64,000 nucleotides of DNA from Gimesia chilikensis (lineage in GTDB: Bacteria > Planctomycetota > Planctomycetia > Planctomycetales > Planctomycetaceae): the NCBI RefSeq assembly GCF_007744075.1, contig NZ_CP036266.1, forward strand, positions 372,001 to 436,000. The letters are read 5' to 3'. This document shows positions 18,690 to 28,181 of this stretch, piece after piece (position 1 is the stretch's first letter; each line of letters starts with the position of its first letter). The translations under genes and the position numbers were made by a program. Under the pieces are notes generated by a model. It made no database searches. It was not told the origin of the DNA and saw only the letters and a list, made by a program, of their open reading frames with translations.

Positions 18690-20413
18690 ATGTAAAGTCG
18701 ATGATCTCCCTGTTTCAATCCGGACGGTTTTGCTGGCTGGTGCTGCTGACGCTGTTTGTCGGCTGTCAGTCTGATACGGAGTCGGTCAAGTCGAGCACGA
18801 ACTCCACCCAGGAAGGAACGCAGGCATCGAGCCCCGCAGAGGGAGTGGCACCTGTGTTTCGAGATGTCTGGCCGGAGCTGAAGCTGGACTTTACTTATCG
18901 CAATGGACGCGAAGCGGGAGAGCTGGCGATCCTGGAAACCATCGGGGGCGGTACCGCGATCTTCGACTATGATCGAAATGGTGAGCAGGATCTGTTCTTT
19001 CCTGGTGGTGGAACGTTTGAGAATAAGAGCACAAAGGGTTATCCATCCGTGCTGCTGAGGCACACGGGGGATTTTCAGTTTGAAGATCGAACTGTTTCGG
19101 CGGGACTGGATCTGGCGGCGTTTTACAGCAATGGTTGTGCTGTGGGCGACTATGACAACGATGGTTTTTCCGACCTGCTGGTGACCGGCTATGGCGGTTC
19201 GGTGCTCTGGAGAAACCTGGGAGACGGAACCTTTGAAGAGGTGGCTGTCGATGCAGGTGTGCGTGACTGTTTCATGGGGACGAGTGCCGGCTGGGGGGAC
19301 CTGAATGGTGACGGTCTGCTGGATCTGTATCTGACGCAGTACGCGGACTGGTCGTTCGAAAATAACCCACCGTGTGAACTGACTCCGGGCGTACCCGATG
19401 TCTGTTCGCCTCATTCTTTCACAGGCAAGAAAGACAAGGTTTATTACAGCAAAGGGGACGGCACCTTTTACGATGCGACCGAGGAAGCGGGCCTGGTACC
19501 GGAGGGCAAAGGATTGGGTGTGTTGCTGGCAGATCTGGATAATGATGCGGATCTGGACGTCTATGTGTGTAACGATACGGTCGAGAATTTCCTGTACCTG
19601 AATGACGGGAAAGGGAAGCTGGAAGAGGTCGGCATCATCAATGGTGCCGCCGTCGATGATGGAGCCACACCGAATGGAAGCATGGGGGTGGACATCATGG
19701 ACTATAACCACGACGGTCTGCCTGATCTGTGGGTGGCGAATTATGAGAAAGAGGCGTTTGCCCTGTATCGCAATGACGGGGATGCCCAGTTTCTGCACGT
19801 GAGCAACGATACGGGAGTGACCTCGATTGGAACCCTGTTTGTCGGTTTCGGGACCGCCTGTGCGGACTTTGATCTGGATGGGGATGAAGACGTAATGGTG
19901 GCCAACGGGCATGTCGCGTACTATTCGACCCACTCACCGTTTCGGCAGAAGCCACTTTATCTGGAAAATCGGGACGGACGTTTTCTGCAACAGGAGTTCT
20001 CTGGCGACTCATATCTGGGGCAGGCACACACCGGCCGGGGCCTGGCAGTTTCCGATTTAAATCAAGACGGGAAGCTGGATGTCGTCATATCTAATTTTTA
20101 CGATCCTCCGGCAATTCTCAGAAATGAGACAGAGGGTTCAGGCTCCTGGGTTGCCGTGCGTCTGATTGGTATACAGAGCAATCGAGACGCGATAGGAGCA
20201 CGGCTGGTGCTGCATACTTCAGCCGGCGATCAGGTCAGACAGGTCAAGGGGGGCGGCAGTTATCTGTCTGCCAATGACCTGCTGGTGCACTGGGGAGTAC
20301 CTGAGGGCGTAAGTGTCGACAGTTTAGACATTTACTGGCCCTCTGGGATTCAACAGACGCTGAAAACCGTGAATCAGCGCGAGATTAACCAGATTCTGGA
20401 GCCGACTCCCTGA
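18686..20413 (+). CDS. CRTAC1-family lipoprotein (FG-GAP propeller plus ASPIC/UnbV domain)
   Basis: 575 residues with a lipobox (LFVGC, Cys about residue 27). The body has repeated calcium-binding FG-GAP motifs, for example DYDRNGEQD, DYDNDGFSD, DLNGDGLLD, DLDNDADLD, DYNHDGLPD, DFDLDGDED and DLNQDGKLD, enough for a seven- or eight-bladed propeller. The last ~80 residues are an ASPIC/UnbV domain (GARLVLHTSAGDQ ... VKGGGSYLSAND ... LDIYWPSG). This architecture defines the CRTAC1 family. It is translationally coupled to the upstream TPR gene. Its role is unknown; extracellular ligand binding is a reasonable inference. Confidence 0.9.
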   Translation: MNVKSMISLFQSGRFCWLVLLTLFVGCQSDTESVKSSTNSTQEGTQASSPAEGVAPVFRDVWPELKLDFTYRNGREAGELAILETIGGGTAIFDYDRNGEQDLFFPGGGTFENKSTKGYPSVLLRHTGDFQFEDRTVSAGLDLAAFYSNGCAVGDYDNDGFSDLLVTGYGGSVLWRNLGDGTFEEVAVDAGVRDCFMGTSAGWGDLNGDGLLDLYLTQYADWSFENNPPCELTPGVPDVCSPHSFTGKKDKVYYSKGDGTFYDATEEAGLVPEGKGLGVLLADLDNDADLDVYVCNDTVENFLYLNDGKGKLEEVGIINGAAVDDGATPNGSMGVDIMDYNHDGLPDLWVANYEKEAFALYRNDGDAQFLHVSNDTGVTSIGTLFVGFGTACADFDLDGDEDVMVANGHVAYYSTHSPFRQKPLYLENRDGRFLQQEFSGDSYLGQAHTGRGLAVSDLNQDGKLDVVISNFYDPPAILRNETEGSGSWVAVRLIGIQSNRDAIGARLVLHTSAGDQVRQVKGGGSYLSANDLLVHWGVPEGVSVDSLDIYWPSGIQQTLKTVNQREINQILEPTP

Positions 20414-20760
20414 TTCGTTAAACTGGTGCTGAATGTCCAGAATAGCTCGTATTGGCTCGGCTCACCGCTATCGTCAGCAGGCTGGGATGCACTGAACGGT
20501 GTGTACGCAAGTCTCTAATCTTAAATAAGTTAAGTAAATCAAAATTCGTACAAAAACAGCGTCTTTGGTCGATACATAAGTGTGAAGAGATTGTTTTATA
20601 TTGAAGAAATTATAGAATAGAGGGTCCAGGAGAGCCTTGAGGGCTCCCGGACTTTAAGTCCCTGGCACACCAGACCTCTGTCTTACGTCTGGATAGCTCA
20701 TGTTGCCAGTTATTGTTTTTTAAAGTGCTCATTTTTTCTATTTTCTGCAGGAGAGTGTTG
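20414..20760. other. AT-rich intergenic region before the second pseudopilin
   Basis: 347 bp that are clearly more AT-rich than the surrounding genes, especially 20515-20625. An imperfect hairpin (GTCCAGGAG... / ...CTCCCGGAC, about 20630-20652) sits about 110 bp before the gene and could be the end of the CRTAC1 transcript or a leader structure. No gene is visible. Confidence 0.4.
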
Positions 20761-21771
20761 ATGAGAGTCTTCCAGAGAAGACGCGCATTCACGCTGATTG
20801 AGTTGCTCGTCGTGATCGCGATTATTGCCATTTTAATTGCCTTGCTGCTGCCAGCGGTGCAGCAGGCGCGTGAGGCCGCCCGTCGGTCGCAGTGTAAGAA
20901 CAACCTGAAACAGTTCGGGCTGGCTCTGCACAATTACCATGAAGCCCATGGCTGTTTTGGTCAGATGACCCTGTCGTCTTACTATCATGGCAGTTCACCC
21001 GGAATTAAGCCGTGGACCGGTTTCAGCCAGCAGGCGATGCTGCTTCCCTTCCTGGATCAGGCCAACATCTACAACCAGTTTGATTTCCAGTTCTCTTGTG
21101 AAGAAGCACCGAACACCAACAATCGGAATGCAGGTATCGGCGTTTTCCGTTGTCCGTCCGATCCTCGTTACACTAATTATGGTGAAGGCTCTCTGAACTA
21201 CTACATGTCGGTAGGTCCCTGCATGGGGTGGGCAGTAACTCCCGGTTCCCAGGTAGGATTTTCCCGGTATTCACTGGTAACGCGTATTTCTGACATTCTG
21301 GATGGAACTTCCAACGTGATTGCTATGAGTGAGCGAATCGTCGGAACCAACAATTCAGGAGTGTTTAATATCAATGGCGATGTGAAACGCGATGCTCCAG
21401 ACTTTCCGGGACCGAATGGTAACAACACTACATTTCCATCCCAGACAGATCTGAATGCTCATGGCACTTCATGTGCCGCGGTAACTAACTTCTACTATCA
21501 TCGTGGTTCTCGCTGGATGCGGGCTGATGAGTGTTGGTTCAACACTTGGAATGTACCAAACTCACCCAATCAAGACTGTAGCACGGGGAATGGAGGCCAT
21601 GCCGGCGGTGATGCACCTGCAGCGCAGGCCCCCCGTAGCCGACATACTGGTGGTGTACATGTACTGATGGCAGATGGCTCTGTGCATTTCGTGTCGAATA
21701 ACATCGACACAGATAAATGGCAGCAACTAGGCGGTATTGCTGATGGTGCCGCTGTCAGTATCAACGAGTAG
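20761..21771 (+). CDS. DUF1559 pseudopilin-like protein
   Basis: 336 residues from the ATG at 20761, which has AGGAGAG 7-13 bases upstream; upstream codons in the same frame are not needed. It begins [20 protein letters not shown], so prepilin peptidase should cut after Ala in place of the usual Gly, followed by the [31 protein letters not shown] helix and the C-terminal H-X9-DG motif (HTG...LMADG). It belongs to the same family as the protein at 4943-5947. A strong terminator follows. Confidence 0.93.
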   Translation: MRVFQRRRAFTLIELLVVIAIIAILIALLLPAVQQAREAARRSQCKNNLKQFGLALHNYHEAHGCFGQMTLSSYYHGSSPGIKPWTGFSQQAMLLPFLDQANIYNQFDFQFSCEEAPNTNNRNAGIGVFRCPSDPRYTNYGEGSLNYYMSVGPCMGWAVTPGSQVGFSRYSLVTRISDILDGTSNVIAMSERIVGTNNSGVFNINGDVKRDAPDFPGPNGNNTTFPSQTDLNAHGTSCAAVTNFYYHRGSRWMRADECWFNTWNVPNSPNQDCSTGNGGHAGGDAPAAQAPRSRHTGGVHVLMADGSVHFVSNNIDTDKWQQLGGIADGAAVSINE

Positions 21772-21808
21772 TCCGATTTCTGACATCGCTTAGCGATAAC
21801 GAATCCTC

Positions 21809-21842
21809 AGCCCGGCAATTTTCGTTGCCGGGCTGTTTTCTT
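21809..21842 (+). terminator. Rho-independent terminator after the DUF1559 gene
   Basis: A perfect 10-bp GC-rich stem (AGCCCGGCAA / TTGCCGGGCT) with a 6-base loop is followed by GTTTTCTTTC, 38 bp after the stop codon. Confidence 0.85.
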
Positions 21843-21852
21843 TCGATATAAT
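21825..21852 (+). promoter_or_regulatory. Candidate promoter of the small lipoprotein gene
   Basis: TTGCCG (21825-21830), a 16-bp spacer and TATAAT (21847-21852) lie 55 bp before the ATG at 21907. The -35 hexamer lies inside the right arm of the preceding terminator, so terminator and promoter overlap. Confidence 0.4.
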
Positions 21853-21906
21853 CGGGCATGAACTCACTTCAATTGCCCTCCAACATTCAGAGAAAGGTAG
21901 AGTACC

Positions 21907-22215
21907 ATGTCGAAGCTGGGGCCCTTATGTCTCGCGCTGAGTTTAATTTTCACGGGCTGTGGTGGAGGAGAAGGAACCGGTGAAACCTCTTCCGCAAATC
22001 AGGAGACTCCACCCACACAGGATCTGTCCGCTGTGAAATCGACTTTGAACGATATTGCACAATCAGGTGAAGTTAACAGTGCCTTTTATGGGATTCCGGA
22101 AAGCCTGGAACAGGCTGGCAAACCGGAGCTGGCGGAAGAAGCGAAGAAACTGGGTTCTTTGAAGAGTCCGAGCCAGATTAAAGCTGCCGCGAAAAAACTG
22201 GCAGACAAGCTCTAA
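21907..22215 (+). CDS. Small lipoprotein of unknown function
   Basis: 102 residues with a lipobox (LIFTGC, Cys18) followed by a Gly-rich linker (GGGEGTGE) and a helical C-terminal half with several lysines and alanines. An AGAAAGG ribosome site precedes the ATG. Small lipoproteins of this build are often found next to DUF1559 genes in planctomycetes, as here, where the pseudopilin gene lies 135 bp upstream. I recognise no domain. A strong terminator follows. Confidence 0.75.
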   Translation: MSKLGPLCLALSLIFTGCGGGEGTGETSSANQETPPTQDLSAVKSTLNDIAQSGEVNSAFYGIPESLEQAGKPELAEEAKKLGSLKSPSQIKAAAKKLADKL

Positions 22216-22251
22216 ACGCTGGTCGCTTGAAGCGAATTGATAGTAACTTAG

Positions 22252-22283
22252 AACCTTCGGCTTAACGGGTCGAAGGTTTTTTT
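22252..22283 (+). terminator. Rho-independent terminator after the small lipoprotein gene
   Basis: A perfect 8-bp stem (AACCTTCG / CGAAGGTT) is followed by a run of seven T residues. Confidence 0.85.
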
Positions 22284-22311
22284 ACGTACGCAGGTTCTTG
22301 AATCCGTGCGT

Positions 22312-22342
22312 AAAAAAGGGAGTCGACAAACGGTCGACTCCC
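22312..22342 (-). terminator. Rho-independent terminator after the Gfo/Idh/MocA gene
   Basis: On the minus strand a perfect 10-bp stem (GGGAGTCGAC / GTCGACTCCC) with a 5-base loop is followed by TTTTTTA, 28 bp after the stop codon. Confidence 0.85.
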
Positions 22343-22370
22343 TGGGTATGAACTGTCTGATTAAATCAGA

Positions 22371-23657
22371 CTAAACTTTGGGTTCCCAGCCGGGTTCGTA
22401 TTCACGTCCCCAGAAGGTCATGGCATCTTTATCATCAATGATGTGCCCGTTGGTCGTATCGCACTGCAGGGTACGTCCGGTGCGGTGGGCGATGTTACCG
22501 AGATGGCAGAGCAGGGTACTTTTGTTGCCGATTTCGATTTCAGCGTTGAGGTTCAGCGGCTCGTTATTGCGGATGGCATCCACAAAGTTCTGAGCATGTT
22601 CGCTCATGCCCTGGTTGCCGTCAACTTTCTTGACTTCCTTATCTTTCGCATCCAGAACTGTGTAACCGCCGGAGGTACCGAGGATCAGGTTCCCTTTGCT
22701 GCCGAAGAAGATCACGAAATCATTCTTGTGACGGTTGCAGCTGGTTCCCTGCCAGGTGATCTGCTTGCCGCCATCAAATTCAAAAGCGACGACATGTGTG
22801 TCGGGAGTCTGCTGATCGTCGCTGTAGAAGTAACGACCACCGCTGGAAACTACGCGGTTAGGAATTTCTGCACCCAGACCCCAGCGACAGAGGTCGAGCG
22901 AATGCACGCCGTTGTTCCCCAGTTCGCCGTTACCGTATTTCCAGAACCAGTGCCAGTTGTAGTGAATCAGGTTGTCCACGTACTTCTGACGGGGCGCTGG
23001 TCCCTGCCAGAGGTCGTAGTTCAGTTCGGGAGGCACAGCAGCCGGTTTTCCTTTGCCGATGGAACCGCGGGCACTCCAGTAGTAGGCCCGTGCCAGGTGA
23101 ACATCACCGATGATGCCTTCTTTGAGCTGCTGAATGCCTTCCTGAATGGATTCACTGCTGCGACGCTGGCTTCCCATCTGGACGGCTCGTTTGTTTTTGC
23201 GAGCAGCCTCGACCATCATTTCCCCTTCTTTGGGGTTGTGGCAGCAGGGCTTTTCAACGTAGACGTGCTTGCCGGCTGAACAGCCGAGAATCGTACCAGG
23301 AGCATGCCAGTGGTTGGGAGCAGCGACGATCAGAGCGTCCACGTCTTTGTCGTCGAGGATTTTGCGGAAATCGCCGATGGCCTGTGGTTTCTTTTTCGTG
23401 GCTTTTTCCACGGTCTGGGCTGCTTTGCCGGCACGGGTGTCATCCGTATCACAGACGTACTTGATTTCGACCCCATCCAGGGCACCAAAAGTTTTCGCCA
23501 GGGCCAGACCACGCTGCATCCCCATGATGCCGATGGTAACTTTCTCACTGGGGGCTTTGTTGGCGGCGGACAGAATCGCCGGGGCGGTGATGCCGGCAGC
23601 GGTGGCAGCTGCGGCAGTCTGTCCCAGGAAAGTACGACGATTGACGGAATCGGACAT
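22371..23657 (-). CDS. Tat-exported Gfo/Idh/MocA-family oxidoreductase
   Basis: 428 residues. The N-terminus is a twin-arginine signal (NRRTFLGQ then an Ala-rich stretch to about residue 32), so a folded, cofactor-loaded protein is exported. A Rossmann domain follows (TIGIMGMQRGLALAKTF) with the VEKPCC segment containing the conserved EKP lysine near residue 135, and then the alpha/beta C-terminal domain. The family uses NAD(P) to oxidise or reduce sugars and related polyols; Tat-exported members are numerous in Planctomycetes. A terminator follows. The substrate is unknown. Confidence 0.92.
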   Translation of the reverse strand: MSDSVNRRTFLGQTAAAATAAGITAPAILSAANKAPSEKVTIGIMGMQRGLALAKTFGALDGVEIKYVCDTDDTRAGKAAQTVEKATKKKPQAIGDFRKILDDKDVDALIVAAPNHWHAPGTILGCSAGKHVYVEKPCCHNPKEGEMMVEAARKNKRAVQMGSQRRSSESIQEGIQQLKEGIIGDVHLARAYYWSARGSIGKGKPAAVPPELNYDLWQGPAPRQKYVDNLIHYNWHWFWKYGNGELGNNGVHSLDLCRWGLGAEIPNRVVSSGGRYFYSDDQQTPDTHVVAFEFDGGKQITWQGTSCNRHKNDFVIFFGSKGNLILGTSGGYTVLDAKDKEVKKVDGNQGMSEHAQNFVDAIRNNEPLNLNAEIEIGNKSTLLCHLGNIAHRTGRTLQCDTTNGHIIDDKDAMTFWGREYEPGWEPKV

Positions 23658-23759
23658 AATCTCTTTCTCCGTAGAATAGACTTAAAAGCGGTATGCTAAA
23701 GGCAGGATGTTAATATGACAAACCGTATTCTAGTCGCTTTTCAGGCCAAATAACACAGT

Positions 23760-23820
23760 AAAAACCGCGCAGCGGCCTATTTCTTAAAAAAGCTAACAAT
23801 CTCTTGTGCTGTCGCGGTTT
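23760..23820 (-). terminator. Possible terminator after the 627-residue gene
   Basis: On the minus strand AAACCGCG-A-CAGC can pair with GCTGCGCGGTTT (one bulged base) across a loop of about 35 bases, followed by a short T run. The long loop makes this uncertain. Confidence 0.4.
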
Positions 23821-23844
23821 ACCGTTAGAGTGCGGATGAACGCA

Positions 23845-25728
23845 TCAGGCTTTGCGAATGTAATGAGCGGCGTAACTGCGGACTTCCTGCCCGTTGAGGA
23901 CATGGAACATACGAAGCTGCTGGATGGTTTCCTGGCTGAAGCGGCCCAGAGGGACGTGGATCAGTTTTTTCTGGTAGCGTTTGGCGAGGCGCTTCCAGCC
24001 GATGCCTGGCGGCGATTCGCTGAGCAGGGCGATATGCGATTCTTCGCTGTAATGGCAGGCAGCGACGAGCAGTCGTTCTTCGAGGGTGTCGACGAAGTCG
24101 AAATTGACTTCATTCCAGATGTCATACACCGGTCGGGGTGGAAAGAGGAACATCGCGCCTCCGTAGGTGGAGACGCCGATTCCCGGTCCGACCATTTCCT
24201 GACGGTAGTCGGTGGCGAAGAAGGCCAGCGTCGATTCGTCCTGGTGTTCTGCATGCCAGGTGAGGCGGTAGGGATAATCGCGCGGGTCCGCCGGGGAGTC
24301 AAAGAGCATGATCACGCAATCGAGTCGACCGCGACTGGGGGGAAGCACTTTGACGTGGATCTCACCCGTGTGCCAATTGCGGAGGGTTTCGCGGAGATCG
24401 AGACCGTCTTTCATACTGGTTGTGAATTTTTCGGTCCGGGCCAGATCGACGCCGAGCAGGTTCAAGGCGTGGTCTTTGACGCTGGTGCGGAACTTTTCGA
24501 TGGCGACATCTTCGGGCGGCCAGCTGCACTGCTTAAAGGGATTCCATTTCATCTCCCATTCGTTCTGCTGCGGTTTGGGTGGCCGGGGAACCAGCTGACA
24601 GCTGCGCCAGGAAATGGGATTGCCGGGCAGGCGGTTGCTGAGTTCGACCGTGGTACCATTGGGGAGCTGGGCCTGTTCGATGCCGAAGCGGAGTGTTTCG
24701 AACGGAAGTAAGTGCACGAACGGGTATTCGCGGGCGGTCTCCGCGATCTGGATCGCGTACTGATCGCCGGCGACCTGTTGAGCGGCTTTGACCAGCGTAT
24801 ACAGGTCGGGAGTCATGCGGCGTTCGATGAGCGAGAGGTTTCGCACATAGCGGAAATAGACCGAGAGCAGTTTGGGGGTAATCTTGCGTCCCCGGGATTT
24901 GAGTTCGACTTTGTAACGGTCCCGGGCGGTGAGTGCAAGTTCCTTGATGCCGTCGACCGAGAGGTTTTCATCGTCTTCCAGTTCAGAGCGGGCGGCTTCA
25001 TAGAGCCCCGTGATGTAAGGAAGTTCCCCCAGCATGAACAGCAGCGTTTCGGGGTCGGCTGTATAAATGGAGGTGTCGTTGACCTCTTCGTCTTCGACTT
25101 CGAGGGGCAGTTGATCGATGTAGGCGTCGTGAATCCAGGGCCAGTCAGACAGCGAGCAGACCAGCAGGATTGATTTGTATTTTTTCTCCAGTTCCCGCAG
25201 GCGATGTGCCATCATTGTGCAACGGTCGAGGGGCTGTCCCTCGGGCAGTTTGCTGAGCGCGGGCAGGACGGCGGCGGAAAACTTTTCGAGGGGCACCTTC
25301 TTCAGTGCATAGGGATCCGGGAGGACGGCGGACATACTCTCGAAACGCTGTGTTTCCAGATCGATGAAGTGCCGGTCGATGTGTTCCATCATCGCGATGC
25401 GGAGTGCGGCGATGACCCCCTGGCAGGGATCGATGGGCACGTAGCTGTACATCTTCTGGTTGTCTTCGTCGTCCTCATCCTGCTCCCAGGGTGGTGCTCC
25501 GGAAATGGGGGGCTCTTCCTGCAGGACCGCGGTGATACTGGGGAGAAAGGTAATGGCCCGTTCGACATCTTCCTGAAACGAGGCGGGCAGTGGAACGGCG
25601 AGGCAGTCGAAATCGTTGTTAAGCATCACGCGACGGACTTCGATCGCGAAGTCGCCACTGCCGTGAATGAGGGGCAGCACGGAGATGCTTGGGCTGATCT
25701 TCAAAAAACTGGAATGAGGGGCTGTCAT
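23845..25728 (-). CDS. Large protein of unknown function, possibly EreA/TraB-like fold
   Basis: 627 residues without signal peptide or membrane helices, so probably cytoplasmic. I do not recognise it securely. The N-terminal ~220 residues have features reminiscent of the EreA/TraB/DUF5682 group: HGSGDFAIEVRRVM near the start, a segment on a protein's dependence on locus (YVPIDPCQG..AALRIAMMEHIDRHFIDLE) and a strand-like ILLVCSLSDWPWIHDAY that resembles the late His/Asp strand of those proteins. The later half is rich in Leu, Arg and Glu with no motif I can name. It lies 59 bp after the 2-hydroxyacid dehydrogenase gene on the same strand and may share its transcript. The gene is certainly real; the fold assignment is weak. 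Confidence 0.7.
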   Translation of the reverse strand: MTAPHSSFLKISPSISVLPLIHGSGDFAIEVRRVMLNNDFDCLAVPLPASFQEDVERAITFLPSITAVLQEEPPISGAPPWEQDEDDEDNQKMYSYVPIDPCQGVIAALRIAMMEHIDRHFIDLETQRFESMSAVLPDPYALKKVPLEKFSAAVLPALSKLPEGQPLDRCTMMAHRLRELEKKYKSILLVCSLSDWPWIHDAYIDQLPLEVEDEEVNDTSIYTADPETLLFMLGELPYITGLYEAARSELEDDENLSVDGIKELALTARDRYKVELKSRGRKITPKLLSVYFRYVRNLSLIERRMTPDLYTLVKAAQQVAGDQYAIQIAETAREYPFVHLLPFETLRFGIEQAQLPNGTTVELSNRLPGNPISWRSCQLVPRPPKPQQNEWEMKWNPFKQCSWPPEDVAIEKFRTSVKDHALNLLGVDLARTEKFTTSMKDGLDLRETLRNWHTGEIHVKVLPPSRGRLDCVIMLFDSPADPRDYPYRLTWHAEHQDESTLAFFATDYRQEMVGPGIGVSTYGGAMFLFPPRPVYDIWNEVNFDFVDTLEERLLVAACHYSEESHIALLSESPPGIGWKRLAKRYQKKLIHVPLGRFSQETIQQLRMFHVLNGQEVRSYAAHYIRKA

Positions 25729-25787
25729 GTTGCAATCGTCCAGTTTCTCAAGGGACCGGAGTCAGTTCGCTGGGATCCGTGACGAGA

Positions 25788-26777
25788 TCAGCGGGTCCAT
25801 TTCCAGTCGGGGGTCTGTTTCAGGTTGACCACACACTCTTCCGGCCACTCGCCCTGATACAGTTTCACAATGTTGTGAGCCGCCATCGCGTAAGCATCAC
25901 GGTGCGATTCCTGGTCCAGTCCGCCGATGTGACAGCTCAACAGTACATTGTCCATCTTGATCAGGGGACTTTCAACAGGCAAAGGTTCTTTTTTGAAGAC
26001 ATCGAGACCGGCGGCGCGGAGATGTCCCGACTGCAGGGCTTCGATCAGGGCGTCTTCGTCGACGAGGCCCCCGCGGGCAGTGTTGATGAGGACCGAGCCC
26101 TGTTTCATTTTGGCCAGCGAGTCCTTGTTGATCAGGTCGACAGTTTCGGGAGTGACGGGGAGGTGCAGCGTGACGTAGTCTGACTGGGCCAGCAGATCGT
26201 CGAGGCTGACCAGTTTGATGCCGTGCTGATCGACGAACTCCTGATTGGCGAAGGGGTCGTAGGCGAGAACGTGCATGCCCATGCCGATCGCGCGGGTTGC
26301 GACTGCCTGACCGATGCGACCGAGGCCGACGATCCCGATGGTGCTGCCCCAGACGCGGGGAGTCAGAGCCCGTTCCCATTCACCGCGGCGGACTGCCTGG
26401 TCCTGGGAGCGGGTGAGTCGGGCGACGCCCATCAGCAGCGCGAAAGCCTGTTCGGCGACCGAGTGATGATTCACTCCCGGAGTGATGGTGACTGCGATGT
26501 CCAGATCGTCAGCGGCTGCCAGATCGACGGCGTCGAAGCCGACTCCATAGCGGGAGACGATTCTCAGGTCGGGCAGTTGTGCGAGTACTTCGCGGGAATA
26601 GATTTCTGCACCGGCCAGAACGGCATCGTAGCCCTGAACCTGTTCGACGACGCGGTGGGGTTCCTTGCGGAGATCGACGTCAGTCGGGACGGTGTCCACC
26701 TCGAAGCCTGCAGCCTGCAGGATTTCAAAGTGCGGACCGAATTCACACATTTTGGCAGTACAGATGACGCGAGGCAT
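25788..26777 (-). CDS. D-isomer-specific 2-hydroxyacid dehydrogenase
   Basis: 329 residues covering the usual length. The NAD-binding Rossmann motif is IGIVGLGRIGQA near residues 146-157, the catalytic Arg is in NTARGGLVDEDAL, and the catalytic His is in SCHIGGLDQES near residue 285. This is the phosphoglycerate dehydrogenase-like branch, acting on 2-hydroxy acids or 2-oxo acids with NAD(H). It lacks the ACT regulatory domain of the true SerA enzymes and could serve as glyoxylate/hydroxypyruvate reductase or another acid reductase. It may be transcribed with the large downstream gene. Confidence 0.9.
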   Translation of the reverse strand: MPRVICTAKMCEFGPHFEILQAAGFEVDTVPTDVDLRKEPHRVVEQVQGYDAVLAGAEIYSREVLAQLPDLRIVSRYGVGFDAVDLAAADDLDIAVTITPGVNHHSVAEQAFALLMGVARLTRSQDQAVRRGEWERALTPRVWGSTIGIVGLGRIGQAVATRAIGMGMHVLAYDPFANQEFVDQHGIKLVSLDDLLAQSDYVTLHLPVTPETVDLINKDSLAKMKQGSVLINTARGGLVDEDALIEALQSGHLRAAGLDVFKKEPLPVESPLIKMDNVLLSCHIGGLDQESHRDAYAMAAHNIVKLYQGEWPEECVVNLKQTPDWKWTR

Positions 26778-26901
26778 GTTTCCGTTTCTTCTTCTAATAC
26801 AGGTTTCGGAGATGAATAACCGTACTGTTACTCTAGCGAATCCCGTGGTTGGCTGACAGTCAGCCGGAAGGAAAAACGGAAGGCCCGCGAAGAGTCGGCA
26901 T

Positions 26902-28089
26902 TTAATAAAAGCGTTCAGCCCGTTTGACGAGTTGGGGATCCCGATCGCGGATGAGAGTCAGGTATTTTCGGGCCCGGGCGGCGGTAGTGGCGTCGGGACC
27001 GCCGTCCGAGGGATCGGAATAACGGGAAGCGACCAGCAGGTAGCGGATGATGGCCTGGCGGATACCTTTGTAGTCGTACCCTTCGGCATCGTAAAGAGAG
27101 ACGAGTCGATCCATAACGGTCCAGTCCTGCCAGCGCGCGAGGTCGGCAATGACGAGGTCAGCCAGTTCCGGACGATTGAGCAGCATCCGCATGGACTGTC
27201 GCAGGCGTTCGGGGGGAATCTGATAACGTCCCTTACCGTACGTCCACATGAACGAGACCGCTTCGCGGGCAGCGAAGAGTTCGTTGGGCGATGTATTCTT
27301 CTGCTGGAACTTGGAGCGCTCCAGGTGGTCCAGTCCTTCGCTGCCGGTGAGCATCAGGTAGCCGGACATCAAGCCGCCGATGCCCGAGCGGAGCCCTTGT
27401 GCCTGGACGTTGATTTTATCTTCCATGAAGTCGATGTCATCTTCATTTCCGCAGAGTCCCAGCATGAGACCGTATAAGCCGAGGCGAGGCGCGGGCGTCG
27501 ATTTGCTGCTCAGCCAGTGGTGCAGCTTTTCGCGGGGGAGTTGTGGTGTCAGCGGGACGATGTCTTCAAAGGGGGCGTTAGCGAATTCCGCGAAAGCATC
27601 GTTGGCGATGATCATATCCTGATGTTCGAGGAACTTCAGAAAGTACTGCAGCCTTTCGGTGGTCGGTTTCTGCAGCGAGGGCGCCTGCATGACGTACGCA
27701 TAGCTGGCAGGGGTGATGGCTGTCGGGTTTTCCCAGAGGGGCTTGGGTCCGTGAGTTCCGGTGAGCAGGAACGGGCCGCCAGGCTTGCTGAAGTGATAGT
27801 GGTTGACCGTGATCAGCGAACCTTTTTCGTACTGAGTGCCCTGCGACTGTTTAATGACCTTCAATACTTTGAAGACCGTGTGTCCCGGCTTCTCGATGGT
27901 GCCGGTATCGCCTTCGACCCATCGGACCAGACAGGCGGTGTGGGCGTGTGTGAGCTTTTCGGTCAACGGGACAGAGGCCCCGGGGCAGAACGGACAGGCG
28001 GCGAGTTTCGTTGTCAGTACTGTGATCAGCAGGCAGCAGAACAGCCCAGGCCATCCGTGGCAGGGTCGGATTCGATTCCGGTCGGTCAT
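26902..28089 (-). CDS. Secreted CPFC-motif protein, paralogue of next gene
   Basis: 395 residues. A signal peptide (hydrophobic residues 15-30) is followed at once by ACPFCPGASVPLTEKL, a CxxC pair at the mature N-terminus. Then comes an OB- or netrin-like beta region (HTVFKVLKVIKQS ... YEKGSLITVNHY) and a long helical C-terminal half with HEAT-like character. It is clearly homologous over its length to the protein at 28182-29387: shared landmarks are ACPFC, TVFxVxxxI, KGxxIT, RLxYFLKFLE, NDAxAEFANAP, GLYGLMLGLCG, GYLMLTGSxGLD, FMWTYGxGR, LRxSMRxLLxRPEL and DLVxADLARWxDW. It forms the last gene of the minus-strand cluster. No function is known. Confidence 0.8.
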   Translation of the reverse strand: MTDRNRIRPCHGWPGLFCCLLITVLTTKLAACPFCPGASVPLTEKLTHAHTACLVRWVEGDTGTIEKPGHTVFKVLKVIKQSQGTQYEKGSLITVNHYHFSKPGGPFLLTGTHGPKPLWENPTAITPASYAYVMQAPSLQKPTTERLQYFLKFLEHQDMIIANDAFAEFANAPFEDIVPLTPQLPREKLHHWLSSKSTPAPRLGLYGLMLGLCGNEDDIDFMEDKINVQAQGLRSGIGGLMSGYLMLTGSEGLDHLERSKFQQKNTSPNELFAAREAVSFMWTYGKGRYQIPPERLRQSMRMLLNRPELADLVIADLARWQDWTVMDRLVSLYDAEGYDYKGIRQAIIRYLLVASRYSDPSDGGPDATTAARARKYLTLIRDRDPQLVKRAERFY

Positions 28090-28181
28090 ACCAGTTCCTT
28101 CTGGTAAAAATGTCAGTCAGTCTCGGTCAGTTCCTGCTGTTGAGCGCGACTGCAGGAACGTCGTCAGCTTCTCAGTGCGAA

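Noticed and set aside
18680-19933. A 417-codon minus-strand frame opposite the CRTAC1 gene
   Set aside because: The + strand carries lipobox, FG-GAP and ASPIC/UnbV motifs; the minus frame has none.
22443-23279. A 278-codon + strand frame across the Gfo/Idh gene
   Set aside because: It runs opposite to a clearly conserved Tat-exported oxidoreductase and its translation has no recognisable domain or start context; a codon-bias shadow.
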